A program made the translations under genes and the position numbers. A stretch of 64,000 bases of DNA, taken from contig DFGT01000032.1 of NCBI GenBank assembly GCA_002371265.1, positions 62,001 to 126,000 of the forward strand, in the 5' to 3' direction. Positions 7,775 through 17,365 of the stretch are shown here, one piece after another. The DNA is from Bacteroidales bacterium UBA3743. Its GTDB lineage: Bacteria; Bacteroidota; Bacteroidia; Bacteroidales; Paludibacteraceae. Numbering within the stretch: position 1 is the first letter of the stretch; every line of letters starts with the position of its first letter. Under the pieces are notes generated by a model. The model made no database searches and had not been told where the DNA came from. It was given only the letters and a program-made list of their open reading frames with translations.

Positions 7775-8683
7775 TTAGCATCTATTCTTTATCTCTTTCA
7801 ATCTTTTCTCCATCTCCTCCATCACCGGCATCTCCACTCCTTTCGCCAATCCTAATCTGAGTGGACGAGAATATATCGCCTCCACCTCCAATCGGCGTCC
7901 GTGTGAATAATCCACATGCATGCTTGGATAGTATGGTTTCATATTGAGTGTCATCTCTATCATCTCGTCGGCAAACGATTCATCCACATCAGCTCCGTTA
8001 GCCTGGGCTGCTTTGATGATCTCCAGCATCGCCGGTTTGACATACATTTCTTTCTCTCTGCCAAACAACAACTCTTCTGTGTTTTTCCCGAACAACACCG
8101 ACTGCCCGTTGAAACCGGTATTCCACACCAGTTTCTTCCATCTTGCTGTGTTGAGATCATCCGCACGAACGACGTTAATACCTGCATCCTCCATATCTGC
8201 AACCATCGCGTCGAACGCATCACATGGCTCATCTCCAAGAAGAGCTAGCGTCAGTTTGCCATAGTCATAATGGGAAACCACAGCTGGAGCCGTTTTTTCC
8301 GCGCAGATGAATGCCAATCCACCACATATTCTCGCTTCTGGAAACTCCTCCTGCAACTCCTGTTCGTAGCCGATGCCATTCTGTATCAACGCAATCAGCG
8401 TTCCCTCCTTCACAATCGGATCAAGCAATTCAGGAAGAAGTCGGTTCTGCAACGTCTTCAGACCAACCAAAACAACATCAGCTTTGGGCATCGAAGCCGT
8501 GGAATTATAGGCGTTGATATGTTCGATTTCGAAATCTCCGTTGACGGAATTCACTCTCAATCCGTTGCTCCATGCAGCGTCGTAATCAGAATGGAAAAGG
8601 AAATGGACATCCGCGTCAGCATTTGCCAGCATTCCTCCATAATATCCGCCAATAGCGCCAGTTCCAACTACAGCGTATCTCAT
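7775..8683 (-). CDS. panE: 2-dehydropantoate 2-reductase family protein
   Basis: Member of the ketopantoate reductase (ApbA/PanE) family, which reduces 2-dehydropantoate to pantoate with NADPH for coenzyme A synthesis. The N-terminal Rossmann motif GTGAIGGYYGG is at residues 7-17, KADVVLVGLKT lies near 70, and the catalytic lysine region RWKKLVWNTGFNG near 185. The length of 302 residues is typical. It is co-transcribed with rnr and two lipoprotein genes (gaps of 10 and 18 bases). Several paralogues of this family exist, so the exact substrate is likely but not certain. Confidence 0.88.
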   Translation of the reverse strand: MRYAVVGTGAIGGYYGGMLANADADVHFLFHSDYDAAWSNGLRVNSVNGDFEIEHINAYNSTASMPKADVVLVGLKTLQNRLLPELLDPIVKEGTLIALIQNGIGYEQELQEEFPEARICGGLAFICAEKTAPAVVSHYDYGKLTLALLGDEPCDAFDAMVADMEDAGINVVRADDLNTARWKKLVWNTGFNGQSVLFGKNTEELLFGREKEMYVKPAMLEIIKAAQANGADVDESFADEMIEMTLNMKPYYPSMHVDYSHGRRLEVEAIYSRPLRLGLAKGVEMPVMEEMEKRLKEIKNRC

Positions 8684-8693
8684 CTTGACTATA

Positions 8694-9548
8694 TTATTTT
8701 GAAAAATATTCTATTGTTCTGACAGTTATATAAAGAGGTTTGCCTCCCTCATACTCTGTGCATGTCAACCAATTCTTATGGTCATCGAATGTATATTCCC
8801 ATGTGTGAGGCACAAATGCCTCTCCTTCTCCGTCCACAGCCGTTTGCGAAATTGCGTTTCCATTCTCATCATAAAGGAAACTAACAACCATAGTCACATT
8901 GCCATCAGGCTCTTTCACTGTAAGTTTTTCAAGCAGACCAGCGGAATTGTATTTCTCCTCACGCCAATTTGCCAAATCGCCCTCACGACCATAAATCTTT
9001 GTCACAGACGGCAATCCTCGCTTCGACATGCTCTGTTCGATAGTCTGAAGCAATTCCCCTTTGAAATTGTAGTAACGAGTATAATTTAAATTATTCTCGT
9101 CATCATACTCATAGTTCACACGTCCGGAAATACTCTCTTCGGCGTTATACTTTTCGATTCTGGCAAGTTTGTCATTTTTATAGAAGAAGACGGATTTGTC
9201 GACGGGATTACCCTCAGCGTCATAATTCTTTTCACATACTTTCTGCCCCTGCTTGTTGTAGGCATACGTAATGCTTCCGACATCATCGCCCGCACTTGTG
9301 GTCAATCGCACAGTGTCAAAATATCCTGCCTTGTTGAAGATAATTTCACGGTCCCACTCTCCTTCTTCACGGAAAGCCTCGCCACGAGTCACCTCTCCAA
9401 AACGCTCCTCCGCATAATACTTGAATTCGCTCAGTTTGTGTACATCGCCAGACATTCCCATATCCTCCACATCAGTAGTATGTTTCTCACCGCATGATGC
9501 AAAGCCTATCAGCAACGACGTCGCAATATAAATCAGATTTTTTTTCAT
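8694..9548 (-). CDS. Lipoprotein with YD/RHS-like repeats
   Basis: Starting at 9548 (MKKNLIYIATSLL) gives a lipoprotein signal with lipobox FASC. The frame extends 12 codons upstream, but that part overlaps the rnr 3' end and lacks signal-peptide character. The mature protein is a series of short beta repeats (YDAEGNPVDKSVFFYKNDKL, YDDENNLNYTRYYNFKGELL, YDENGNAISQTAVDGEGEA) like the YD/RHS or MORN-variant repeats of Bacteroidota surface lipoproteins. It follows rnr by 7 bases and precedes panE by 10. Function unknown. Confidence 0.75.
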   Translation of the reverse strand: MKKNLIYIATSLLIGFASCGEKHTTDVEDMGMSGDVHKLSEFKYYAEERFGEVTRGEAFREEGEWDREIIFNKAGYFDTVRLTTSAGDDVGSITYAYNKQGQKVCEKNYDAEGNPVDKSVFFYKNDKLARIEKYNAEESISGRVNYEYDDENNLNYTRYYNFKGELLQTIEQSMSKRGLPSVTKIYGREGDLANWREEKYNSAGLLEKLTVKEPDGNVTMVVSFLYDENGNAISQTAVDGEGEAFVPHTWEYTFDDHKNWLTCTEYEGGKPLYITVRTIEYFSK

Positions 9549-9555
9549 GTCATTT

Positions 9556-11757
9556 TTATTTCTTCTCCACAAGTGCAAAATCAAGCTGTTTCTTATCCAA
9601 GTCGGCGCGGGCGATCTTCACGACAACTTCGTCGCCAAGCTGGAATTTTTTGCCTTTTCTACGGCCTGTGATACAATAATTCTTTTCATCAAACACATAG
9701 TAGTCGTCATCAAGTTCACGGATTGGTATCATACCCTCACACTTGTTCTGCGTCAACTCGACATAGATACCCCACTCTGTCACACCTGAAATCACACCGT
9801 CGTAGATCTGTCCAAGACGCTCCTTCATATACTCCACTTGCTTGTACTTGATAGACGCACGCTCTGCATTGGCAGCAAGCTGCTCCATCTTTGAGCTATG
9901 GTCGCAAAGGTCGTCAAACAATAGTTTGTCGGCACTCTTCTCGCCTCTCGCATATCTGTCGAGCAGACGGTGCACCATCATATCCGGATAACGACGGATT
10001 GGCGAAGTGAAGTGAGTGTAATAGTCGAAAGATAGTCCGTAGTGGCCCACATTATCTGTAGAGTAGATAGCTTTTGCCATCGAACGGATTGTAATTGTCT
10101 CAATCAGATTCTGTTCTCTTGTGCCCTGCACCTTGTCGAGCAAGTTGTTGATTGAAGTCGAGACTTCTTTATTCTTGCCTGTCGTATTCAGTTTATATCC
10201 GAAGCGAGAGATGAACTGAGACAGATTGTTCAGTTTGTCAGGATCCGGATTGTCGTGGACACGGTAGACAAATGTTTTCGGATTCTTTTGTCCGCCGATA
10301 TGTTCAGCCACAGTCCTGTTGGCAAGAAGCATAAATTCCTCGATAAGTTTGTTGGCATCCTTGCTTTCCTTGAAAAAGACGTCGATAGGTTTACCATTTT
10401 CGTCAATTTCAAATCTCACCTCAGTACGCTCAAATGCGATAGCTCCGTTCTTGAATCTCTCCTCACGAAGTTTTTTAGCCAGTCTGTCGAGAGTAAGGAT
10501 TTCTTCCTTCATGTCTCCCTCTTTAGTCTCTATCACGCTCTGTGCATCCTCGTATGTGAAGCGACGGTCGGACTTGATGACAGTGTGGACAATCTGATAG
10601 TTGATCACCTTGGCATTGTCATCCATTTCAAACATCACCGAATAACAAAGTTTTTCCTCATCAGGACGAAGAGAACAAACCTTATTACACAATCTTTCAG
10701 GAAGCATTGGTATAGTTCGGTCGACAAGGTAGACGCTGGTAGCACGGCTGACTGCCTCCTGCTCGATACAATCGTCGAGGTGGACATAGTGAGTGACATC
10801 GGCGATATGTACACCGACCTCCCAGTTGCCATTGTCCAGTTTGCGTACAGACAACGCGTCGTCGAAGTCTTTAGCGTCACGAGGGTCGATAGTGAACGTA
10901 GGGATATCACGGCAGTCAAGACGTTTTGCGATCTCTTCCGATGATATCTCATCTGGAATAGTGTCCGCATAAGCCTCCACCTCAGCAGGATAGCTATAAG
11001 GCAGACCAAATTCGACAAGTATGGCGTGCATCTCAGCATTGTTGTCGCCTGAACTACCGAGCACCACAGTCACCTCACCGACTGGATTTCTGCCCTTTTC
11101 GGCCCAATCGATAATTTTAACGATCGCCTTATCACCATCTTTCGCTCCATTCAGTTTGTCGATCGGCACAAAGATATCGTTGCCAAGTATACGGTTGTCG
11201 ACGAGCAAAAACGCATAATTCTCCTTCACATTCAGTTTTCCGACGAAAGTGTCACGTTCACGTTTCAGCACCTCCATGACCTCACCTTCCTGCTCTTTGC
11301 CCTGACGACGGGCAAACAGGCGTACCTTCACTGTGTCGCCGACAGCAGCCTTATTAAGGTTACGGTCGCTGATTATGATTTCATCCCCACCGTCTTCAGG
11401 CACAAGAATTGCACCTCCACCGCGTTTGGCTGTGATGACACCGACAAGAGAACCCATACGAGGATTCAAACGGTATTTTCCGACAGGAGACTCAATAAGA
11501 TAACCCGTCGCAGCAAACTCCTGAAGCACATCTATGATCTGTTGGCGAGCTGTCATGCCGGAATATCCGAGAGTGGCAGCTACATCCTTGTAAGAGACGG
11601 GTTCGCCCTGATATTCGGCAAAATATCTAGATATATCATTCACTATCTCTTTCTTACGAACAGAGACGGCTGATTCATGCTTTCTATTTTTATTTTTCGG
11701 ACGCATAGCTTTTTTCCCGATGCTAAACGCCTTATTCGATTTTTTTCCTCTTTTCAT
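9556..11757 (-). CDS. rnr: Ribonuclease R
   Basis: Processive 3'-5' exoribonuclease of the RNB family that degrades structured RNA. A Lys/Arg-rich N-terminal tail comes first, then a winged helix (about residues 35-95, KYRLNPRMGSLVG), two cold-shock domains, the RNB catalytic domain with DPRDAKDFDDALS and its metal-binding aspartates near residue 295, and a C-terminal S1 domain (about 635-730, GVISGVTEWGIYVEL). The length of 733 residues is normal. First gene of an operon with a -7 element at 11778-11785. Confidence 0.96.
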   Translation of the reverse strand: MKRGKKSNKAFSIGKKAMRPKNKNRKHESAVSVRKKEIVNDISRYFAEYQGEPVSYKDVAATLGYSGMTARQQIIDVLQEFAATGYLIESPVGKYRLNPRMGSLVGVITAKRGGGAILVPEDGGDEIIISDRNLNKAAVGDTVKVRLFARRQGKEQEGEVMEVLKRERDTFVGKLNVKENYAFLLVDNRILGNDIFVPIDKLNGAKDGDKAIVKIIDWAEKGRNPVGEVTVVLGSSGDNNAEMHAILVEFGLPYSYPAEVEAYADTIPDEISSEEIAKRLDCRDIPTFTIDPRDAKDFDDALSVRKLDNGNWEVGVHIADVTHYVHLDDCIEQEAVSRATSVYLVDRTIPMLPERLCNKVCSLRPDEEKLCYSVMFEMDDNAKVINYQIVHTVIKSDRRFTYEDAQSVIETKEGDMKEEILTLDRLAKKLREERFKNGAIAFERTEVRFEIDENGKPIDVFFKESKDANKLIEEFMLLANRTVAEHIGGQKNPKTFVYRVHDNPDPDKLNNLSQFISRFGYKLNTTGKNKEVSTSINNLLDKVQGTREQNLIETITIRSMAKAIYSTDNVGHYGLSFDYYTHFTSPIRRYPDMMVHRLLDRYARGEKSADKLLFDDLCDHSSKMEQLAANAERASIKYKQVEYMKERLGQIYDGVISGVTEWGIYVELTQNKCEGMIPIRELDDDYYVFDEKNYCITGRRKGKKFQLGDEVVVKIARADLDKKQLDFALVEKK

Positions 11758-11777
11758 AAATCATCAATTTTATATCT

Positions 11778-11785
11778 CAAAGATA
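11778..11785 (-). promoter_or_regulatory. -7 element (TATCTTTG) for the rnr operon
   Basis: Matches TAnnTTTG, 20 bases upstream of the rnr start codon. The -33 box is unclear. Confidence 0.5.
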
Positions 11786-11839
11786 AGAAATAAATCCAAA
11801 AGAAAACAATTCAATGATTACATATTTATATCCCGGCAC

Positions 11840-11872
11840 AAAAAAGAGGGACGAACAATTTGTCCGCCCCTC
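11840..11872 (-). terminator. Intrinsic terminator of the T9SS cargo gene
   Basis: On the minus strand an 11-bp stem (nine Watson-Crick pairs and two G-U pairs) with a 5-base loop is followed by TTTTTT. It lies about 50 bases after the stop codon. Confidence 0.8.
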
Positions 11873-11921
11873 GTGTGAGATATAATCTGTAAAGAAGTTC
11901 CTAAGAACAACTATACATAAA

Positions 11922-13664
11922 TTACTTCTTGATGATCTGACCTGTGATTACACCAGCCTCTGTGTTAGCCTTAACAACGTAGATACCCTTAACCAAGTTA
12001 GCAACGTTAACTACGTTAGACTCAGAAGAAGCAACCAAAGAACCAGCTACAGAGTAAACAGCCACGCTGTTAACACCTTCGTTAGCTACAGTGATAACAT
12101 CAGTTGCAGGATTAGGATAGATAGAGATCTCACCCTTAGCAACAATGTTCTCTACATCAGACTTGAAAGCAACAGGAATCATAAATCCTGCGAAATCTGA
12201 ACCAAGTTCAATATCCTTTGTCGTTACAGGCCATGCGTTCTTATCTCCAGTCAAAGTCAAATCTGTGAACATATAAGAGATCACGTCATTTGAAACGAAA
12301 CGCAATGTGATGTAAGAATAATCCTTAGAAGGAAGTTCAACATCACCATAAACCATAGACATCATTGTAGGAATAGAATCTACATAATCAGTGCTATCCT
12401 TAGTGTATGTAGGTCTGAACTTAGCCCAATCTGTCTTTGAAGCAATCTTTGTTGCGTCACCACTCTCGAAACGGTACTCAACAGGGAAACGGATATCACT
12501 TGAACCTGCTTTGTAATCTGCATAAGGAGTCAAACCTCCAGACTCACCAGCATTGTGTCCTAGACGCATAGCAATAGAAATCTTCTTATCAACAGTACCT
12601 GTTCCCAATGGAATACGAATAATCGCATCTGCAACTATATCGTTTTTATCCACTCTCTTGTTATCAGGGATATTTGCAAGTACATATGGAAGGTATCCAT
12701 ATTCTGAATCAAAGAATTCAGCACCACGCTGTTCTCCCTTCTTACAATACATACGGTCTGAAGCCAACCAGCTACCATAAGCATCATCAGATTCTGCTAG
12801 GAACAACTGATATCCATACATTTCTGTTGGCTTTGAAGGAAGTCTCTTCTTATATTCTTTCTGTTTCTTAACTTCTGCATCTCCACCATAAGTACCATAA
12901 ACATAGTTTGATACAGAACCAGCGTAAATTGTACCTTCTGAAGCCAAAGGAGCAAACTTATCAGCATAGAAAGGCTTTGTTCCGTCAGAAACGAACTTCA
13001 AATTCTTGATGAAGCAAGATGTTTTCAACTTACTAGGTCCAAAGAATGAAATAAACATAGCCTTGACCTGGTTTGCATCTCCTCTATCTGCGATTGCCTT
13101 AGGAAGCAACAAAGAAGAATAAACATACTTTCTTACTTTTCTCAACTTACCAATACCTGGTTTTGTAAATACAGAGTCTCCGTCTACATAATCATAAAAG
13201 TCACGCATTGAACAGTCAATAGATACGTGAGAAATACGATACTCAGCCTGCTTATTGTTAGTCTTCCAACGAACAATTGTATCACTATCTATTGCCTGAG
13301 TAGTATCAGCCATCAAATCGAATGTTAAACCTTCACGATCCAAGCACTCTCCAGAAAACTCGATATCTTTGTTGAAGTAATACTCAACTTCAAGAATCCA
13401 AGTCTTATTCAAATCTATAGCCTCTGGCAAATAAATCAAACCAGAAGTATAAGTTTTTTCTGGTGCATTTATAACCTCTACCATTTCATCACCAGCATCA
13501 TTCTTAGATTCTTTAATGATTGTAGACTCGTTTTCTGGGTCCGAAGATGGAACGAACTCACAGTTCACCATCTTACCATCTTTAATAACGTAGGATTCTA
13601 TCTCCGCATTTGCTGAAGCTGCAAGAGCAAGAACGCTACTAGCTAGTAAAATTTTCTTTATCAT
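11922..13664 (-). CDS. Secreted protein with T9SS type A sorting domain
   Basis: A 580-residue exported protein. Residues 1-20 form a Sec signal ending SANAE. The bulk is a large beta-rich extracellular region with no catalytic motif I recognise. The last ~75 residues form a Por secretion-system sorting domain: SIYPNPATDVITV, then VYSVAGSLV, LVKGIYVVKA and the terminal GQIIKK. In such proteins the C-terminal domain directs transfer across the outer membrane and is usually cleaved. It has its own promoter and terminator. Substrate or role unknown. Confidence 0.88.
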   Translation of the reverse strand: MIKKILLASSVLALAASANAEIESYVIKDGKMVNCEFVPSSDPENESTIIKESKNDAGDEMVEVINAPEKTYTSGLIYLPEAIDLNKTWILEVEYYFNKDIEFSGECLDREGLTFDLMADTTQAIDSDTIVRWKTNNKQAEYRISHVSIDCSMRDFYDYVDGDSVFTKPGIGKLRKVRKYVYSSLLLPKAIADRGDANQVKAMFISFFGPSKLKTSCFIKNLKFVSDGTKPFYADKFAPLASEGTIYAGSVSNYVYGTYGGDAEVKKQKEYKKRLPSKPTEMYGYQLFLAESDDAYGSWLASDRMYCKKGEQRGAEFFDSEYGYLPYVLANIPDNKRVDKNDIVADAIIRIPLGTGTVDKKISIAMRLGHNAGESGGLTPYADYKAGSSDIRFPVEYRFESGDATKIASKTDWAKFRPTYTKDSTDYVDSIPTMMSMVYGDVELPSKDYSYITLRFVSNDVISYMFTDLTLTGDKNAWPVTTKDIELGSDFAGFMIPVAFKSDVENIVAKGEISIYPNPATDVITVANEGVNSVAVYSVAGSLVASSESNVVNVANLVKGIYVVKANTEAGVITGQIIKK

Positions 13665-13732
13665 ACTCTTTTCTTTTAATTAATATTCCTAACTATAAAA
13701 CCTTATTCCGCATTTTTACATACGAAACGCCA

Positions 13733-13740
13733 CAAAAATA
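13733..13740 (-). promoter_or_regulatory. -7 element (TATTTTTG) for the T9SS cargo gene
   Basis: Matches TAnnTTTG, about 70 bases upstream of the start codon, with a GTTG-like box 20 bases further up. The long leader holds no obvious structure. Confidence 0.45.
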
Positions 13741-13840
13741 GTCTTAAAAAAATAAATCAACAATTTTTCAGCATAAGAAAAATGAAGTATTAATACTTTT
13801 TTAACTTTTTCAAGACCGTTTTTATGCCATAAAACACATT

Positions 13841-15307
13841 TTACAGACTCCACTCAAATCCGTCCTTGGTATCTTTGACCTTAAAGCCAAGTCGAGCCAA
13901 CTCATCACGGATCTTATCACTTGTAGCCCAATCTTTGTTTGTCTTCGCCTGTTTTCTGATTTCCAAAAGCAAATCGACAGCACCTTTGTAAGCATCGTTC
14001 GCTGCTCCTGAATTTTCCTCTACTCTCATTCCAAGAATCTCAATCAGATACAAGTCGAACACCTCTTTCAACTCCTTCAAATCAGCCTCTGAGATTGTAG
14101 CCTTACCGTCTGCCACTGTATTAATGATACGTGTTGCGTCGTATAAATGAGAAATCACAATTGGAGTGTTCAAGTCGTCGAGCATTGCGTCCTCACAAAG
14201 CTGACGATAGTTTTTCATCTCCATTGATGTCTCTTTCGACGGTGTAAGCTTCTGCAGACGTGCATAGCTCTCACACAATCTTGCGAATCCCTTTTCTGCT
14301 GCGACCAAAGCTTCGTTACTGAAATCTACAGTGCTGCGATAATGTGCCTGAAGAATGAAGAAACGGATTGTCATAGGTGCGTATGCCTGAGTAAGCAGTT
14401 TGTGGTTTCCTGTGAAAAACTCATCCAACGTGATGAAGTTTCCAAGAGACTTACCCATCTTCTGACCGTTGATAGTGATCATATTATTATGCATCCAATA
14501 ATGCACCGTCTCCTTGCCAAGGGCTGCTGTGCTCTGTGCGATCTCACACTCATGGTGTGGGAAAATCAAGTCCATTCCGCCTCCATGAATATCAAACTCT
14601 TCGCCAAGATACTTAGTTCCCATTGCCGAGCACTCCATGTGCCAACCAGGGAAACCGTCGCTCCATGGTGACGGCCAACGCATGATATGCTCTGGCTGAG
14701 CCTTCTTCCACAACGCGAAATCTAGAGCGCAATGTTTTTCACTCTGACCATCAAGCTCACGTGTTGTCTCCAACAAGTCCTCGATATTTCTACCAGACAA
14801 TTTACCGTAGCGATGGTCTTTGTTGTATTTCTTAACGTCGAAATAGATAGAGCCCTCACTCTCGTAAGCATAACCTGCGTCAAGAATCTTCTTGACGAAA
14901 TCAATCTGCTCAATAATATGGCCCGACGCGTGAGGCTCTATGCTTGGTGGCAATACGCCAAGCTTTTCCATTGCAGAATGGTAACGGTTAAGGTAATATT
15001 GCACTACCTCCATTGGCTCCTTCTGCTCAAGACGCGCTTTCTTAGCAATTTTATCTTCTCCCTCATCTGCATCATGCTCCAAATGTCCCACATCTGTGAT
15101 ATTGCGAACATAACGAACCTTATAGCCAAGGTGAGTCAAAAATCTGAACAAGATATCAAATGTGATAGCCGGACGTGCATGTCCAAGATGACCGTCACCA
15201 TAGACAGTCGGACCGCACACGTACATTCCAACGTATGGCTCTTTCAACGGTTTGAATATCTGTTTAGTACGTGTTAATGTATTATATATTAATAATTTGT
15301 GTTCCAT
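13841..15307 (-). CDS. cysS: Cysteinyl-tRNA synthetase
   Basis: Class I aminoacyl-tRNA synthetase that charges tRNA-Cys. The HIGH-type motif is GHLGHAR (about residues 40-46), close to the zinc-ligand region CGPTVYG. FPGWHMECSAM and HGGGMDLIFPHHECEIAQ carry the other conserved zinc ligands, and KMGKSLGN is the KMSKS loop. At 488 residues it is full length. It starts three bases after the Lrp-family gene, so both are in one operon. Confidence 0.98.
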   Translation of the reverse strand: MEHKLLIYNTLTRTKQIFKPLKEPYVGMYVCGPTVYGDGHLGHARPAITFDILFRFLTHLGYKVRYVRNITDVGHLEHDADEGEDKIAKKARLEQKEPMEVVQYYLNRYHSAMEKLGVLPPSIEPHASGHIIEQIDFVKKILDAGYAYESEGSIYFDVKKYNKDHRYGKLSGRNIEDLLETTRELDGQSEKHCALDFALWKKAQPEHIMRWPSPWSDGFPGWHMECSAMGTKYLGEEFDIHGGGMDLIFPHHECEIAQSTAALGKETVHYWMHNNMITINGQKMGKSLGNFITLDEFFTGNHKLLTQAYAPMTIRFFILQAHYRSTVDFSNEALVAAEKGFARLCESYARLQKLTPSKETSMEMKNYRQLCEDAMLDDLNTPIVISHLYDATRIINTVADGKATISEADLKELKEVFDLYLIEILGMRVEENSGAANDAYKGAVDLLLEIRKQAKTNKDWATSDKIRDELARLGFKVKDTKDGFEWSL

Positions 15308-15310
15308 ATA

Positions 15311-15769
15311 TTATAATGAAATTGGCACTTCTCTTTTAATACTCATATCCAAAGAAATCAAAGTTTCAGTCGACATTACGCCCTTGATACTCTGGATTTT
15401 TCCATTTAGAAGATCCATAAGATCCTCATTGTCTTTCGCATAAAGTTTAACCATCATTGTGTATGGTCCTGTTGTAAAGTGACACTCTACAACCTCAGGG
15501 ATTTTCTCCAATTCAGGCACAACAGTAGCATACATAGATCCCTTTTCAAGCTTGATACCGATGTAGGTACAAGTCTGGTAGCCCAAAGTTTTTGGGTTGA
15601 CGTGATAGCCCGATCCAACGATCACACCTGTGTCAATAAGACGCTGCACACGTTGGTGGATAGCAGCTCTCGAAACCTCACAATCCTCAGCAATATCCTT
15701 AAACGGGATTCTGGCATTCTTAGTGATTATGTTAAGAATTTGTCTGTCTAAGTCGTCGATTTTTTCCAT
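15311..15769 (-). CDS. Lrp/AsnC-family transcriptional regulator
   Basis: 152 residues: an N-terminal helix-turn-helix (about 5-60, ILNIITKNARIPFKDIAEDC ... AIHQRVQRL) and a C-terminal RAM ligand-binding domain (about 70-145). Family members sense amino acids and bind DNA as octamers. It is co-transcribed with cysS. A paralogue with a nearly parallel sequence lies at 28876-29400; the ligand of each is unknown. Confidence 0.92.
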   Translation of the reverse strand: MEKIDDLDRQILNIITKNARIPFKDIAEDCEVSRAAIHQRVQRLIDTGVIVGSGYHVNPKTLGYQTCTYIGIKLEKGSMYATVVPELEKIPEVVECHFTTGPYTMMVKLYAKDNEDLMDLLNGKIQSIKGVMSTETLISLDMSIKREVPISL

Positions 15770-15794
15770 CTTTCAACTTTTTTATTCTTTTTTA

Positions 15795-15813
15795 CAAATT
15801 TAGTTCAAAAATA
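15795..15813 (-). promoter_or_regulatory. Two overlapping -7 candidates for lrp-cysS
   Basis: TAAATTTG (15795-15802) and TATTTTTG (15806-15813) both fit TAnnTTTG, 26-44 bases before the Lrp start. Confidence 0.45.
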
Positions 15814-15862
15814 GATTTTTTCTTTCACTTTTTTCCAAAAATGCCGATTTTTTTCTCAAAAA

Positions 15863-15898
15863 GACAAAAAAAAGCGTTGTTCATACGAACAACGCTTT
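15863..15898 (-). terminator. Intrinsic terminator of rpsF-rpsR-rplI
   Basis: A 12-bp perfect stem (15871-15882 with 15887-15898) with loop of four, followed on the minus strand by a long T run. Confidence 0.93.
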
Positions 15899-15919
15899 AT
15901 ATTTATCAATTGCAAATGA

Positions 15920-16366
15920 TTATTCAGCAACAACACTGAACTTAACCTCTGCAGAAACCTCCTTGTGAAGACGAGCAACAGCAACGTACTCACCAAGAGA
16001 CTTAACAGACTCCTTAACAGAGATGATCTTTCTGTCTACATTGTATCCAGCTTTCTCAAGAGCATCTGCAATCTGAATGTTAGTTACTGAACCGTAGATA
16101 GCTCCAGTCTCTTTATTAGCCTTAGTTGGGATAGTAAGTGAAACTGCGTTCAACTTAGCTGCCAATTCCTCAGCATCAGCCTTGATCTTAGCAAGCTTGT
16201 GAGCTCTCTGCTTCAAGTTCTCAGCCAATACCTTCTTTGCAGAAGGAGTAGCAACGATAGCCTTTCCCTGAGGAATAAGGTAGTTAAGACCGTATCCGTT
16301 CTTTACCTTCACAACGTCATCCTTGTAACCAAGATTAGCAACGTCTTCTAGCAATATAATTTCCAT
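15920..16366 (-). CDS. rplI: 50S ribosomal protein L9
   Basis: 148 residues. The N-terminal RNA-binding domain begins MEIILLEDVANLGYKDDVV and contains NGYGLNYLIPQGKA. A long connecting helix with AENLKQRAHKLAKIKADAEE and a C-terminal domain follow. Last gene of the S6-S18-L9 operon. Confidence 0.98.
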   Translation of the reverse strand: MEIILLEDVANLGYKDDVVKVKNGYGLNYLIPQGKAIVATPSAKKVLAENLKQRAHKLAKIKADAEELAAKLNAVSLTIPTKANKETGAIYGSVTNIQIADALEKAGYNVDRKIISVKESVKSLGEYVAVARLHKEVSAEVKFSVVAE

Positions 16367-16384
16367 TGTTATTCCTCCTGTTTA

Positions 16385-16654
16385 TTACTTCAACAAATCT
16401 GTTACGTATGGTAGCAATGCAAGGTGACGTGCACGCTTAACAGCCTGAGCAACCTTACGCTGGAACTTCAAAGATGTACCAGTTAGACGGCGAGGCAAAA
16501 TCTTACCCTGCTCGTTAAGGAACTTCTTCAAAAATTCAGGATCCTTGTAGTCGATATACTTGATACCGTTCTTCTTGAAACGACAGTACTTCTTTCTCTT
16601 AACGTCTACTGTAGGAGGCGTCAAATATCTGATTTCTGATGCGTTCTGTGCCAT
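16385..16654 (-). CDS. rpsR: 30S ribosomal protein S18
   Basis: 89 residues with the family core RKKYCRFKKNGIKYIDYKDP and LPRRLTGTSLKFQRKVAQAV. It binds S6 in the small subunit platform. Flanked by rpsF (3 bases away) and rplI (18 bases). Confidence 0.98.
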   Translation of the reverse strand: MAQNASEIRYLTPPTVDVKRKKYCRFKKNGIKYIDYKDPEFLKKFLNEQGKILPRRLTGTSLKFQRKVAQAVKRARHLALLPYVTDLLK

Positions 16655-16657
16655 GTC

Positions 16658-16999
16658 TTAGTTCTCCTTATTTTTGCCGTTCTTTCTCTTTACAGCATAT
16701 TCAACTGCATACTTGTCCAACTTAGTAGTCAAGAAACGAAGCACCTTCTCGTCACGACGGAACTGAAGCTCCAATTTCTCTACCATTGTAGGCTCTGCCT
16801 CAAACTCGAACAAGCAGTAAAAGCCTGAGCTCTTCTTGTCGATTGAATAAGCAAGCTTACGCATACCCCAAAGCTCCTCATTAACGATCTTTGATCCTTC
16901 GTTAACAAGTACGCTCTTGAATTTTTCTGCCGTTTCCTTCATCTGTTCGTCAGACAAAACGGGAGTTAAGATGAAAACGACCTCGTAATGATTCAACAT
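16658..16999 (-). CDS. rpsF: 30S ribosomal protein S6
   Basis: 113 residues with the ferredoxin-like S6 fold: NHYEVVFILTPVLSDEQ at the start, GMRKLAYSIDKKSSGFYCLF in the middle, and a basic Lys/Asn-rich tail. First gene of the ribosomal protein operon behind a strong promoter. Confidence 0.98.
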   Translation of the reverse strand: MLNHYEVVFILTPVLSDEQMKETAEKFKSVLVNEGSKIVNEELWGMRKLAYSIDKKSSGFYCLFEFEAEPTMVEKLELQFRRDEKVLRFLTTKLDKYAVEYAVKRKNGKNKEN

Positions 17000-17044
17000 A
17001 ACTTGTTTATTAATTAATTAAAATAATTTGCTCTAAAAGCGGTG

Positions 17045-17076
17045 CAAAAGTAGGAATAATTTTTCTTCTATCCAAA
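17045..17076 (-). promoter_or_regulatory. Promoter of rpsF-rpsR-rplI
   Basis: TACTTTTG (17045-17052) is a perfect -7 element and TTTG (17073-17076) lies 20 bases upstream, the ideal Bacteroidota spacing. One of the best promoters in the window, as expected for ribosomal proteins. Confidence 0.8.
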
Positions 17077-17195
17077 CATTCATTCAAAATTCGGAAAATT
17101 GTTGATAAATTACCATAACGTTGTCGATCTCTTTTGCATTTATTTTACAGAACTCCTCTGAAAACTTATATTCTCTGTTTTTTTGTTTTATATGC

Positions 17196-17257
17196 GCTCG
17201 CCTTCGGCTCGCAAGTGGGAAGGGTGAAGGACGTCCCGTCCTTTGGAATCCTCATTT
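17196..17257 (+). repeat. Variant copy of the dispersed GCTCGCC repeat
   Basis: GCTCGCCTTCGGCTCGCAAG is followed by a GGACGTCCCGTCC palindrome and GGAATCCTCATTT. It shares its first part with the copies at 6491 and 35755, and its end with the copy at 54194. The remainder of the 17000-17365 gap holds only the ribosomal promoter and the carAB terminator. Confidence 0.65.
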
Positions 17258-17294
17258 ATGACACTTCAACCTTCATTTTAATCCTACCAAATAT

Positions 17295-17333
17295 TCAAAA
17301 AAAAATGGAGACGCTAATCTTCACGTCTCCATT
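17295..17333 (-). terminator. Intrinsic terminator of carAB
   Basis: A 10-bp perfect stem (17304-17313 with 17324-17333), loop of ten, then nine T residues on the minus strand. It follows the carAB stop codon by about 33 bases. Confidence 0.88.
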
Positions 17334-17365
17334 CTTCATTATGCATTTTGCATTTTTAATTCATA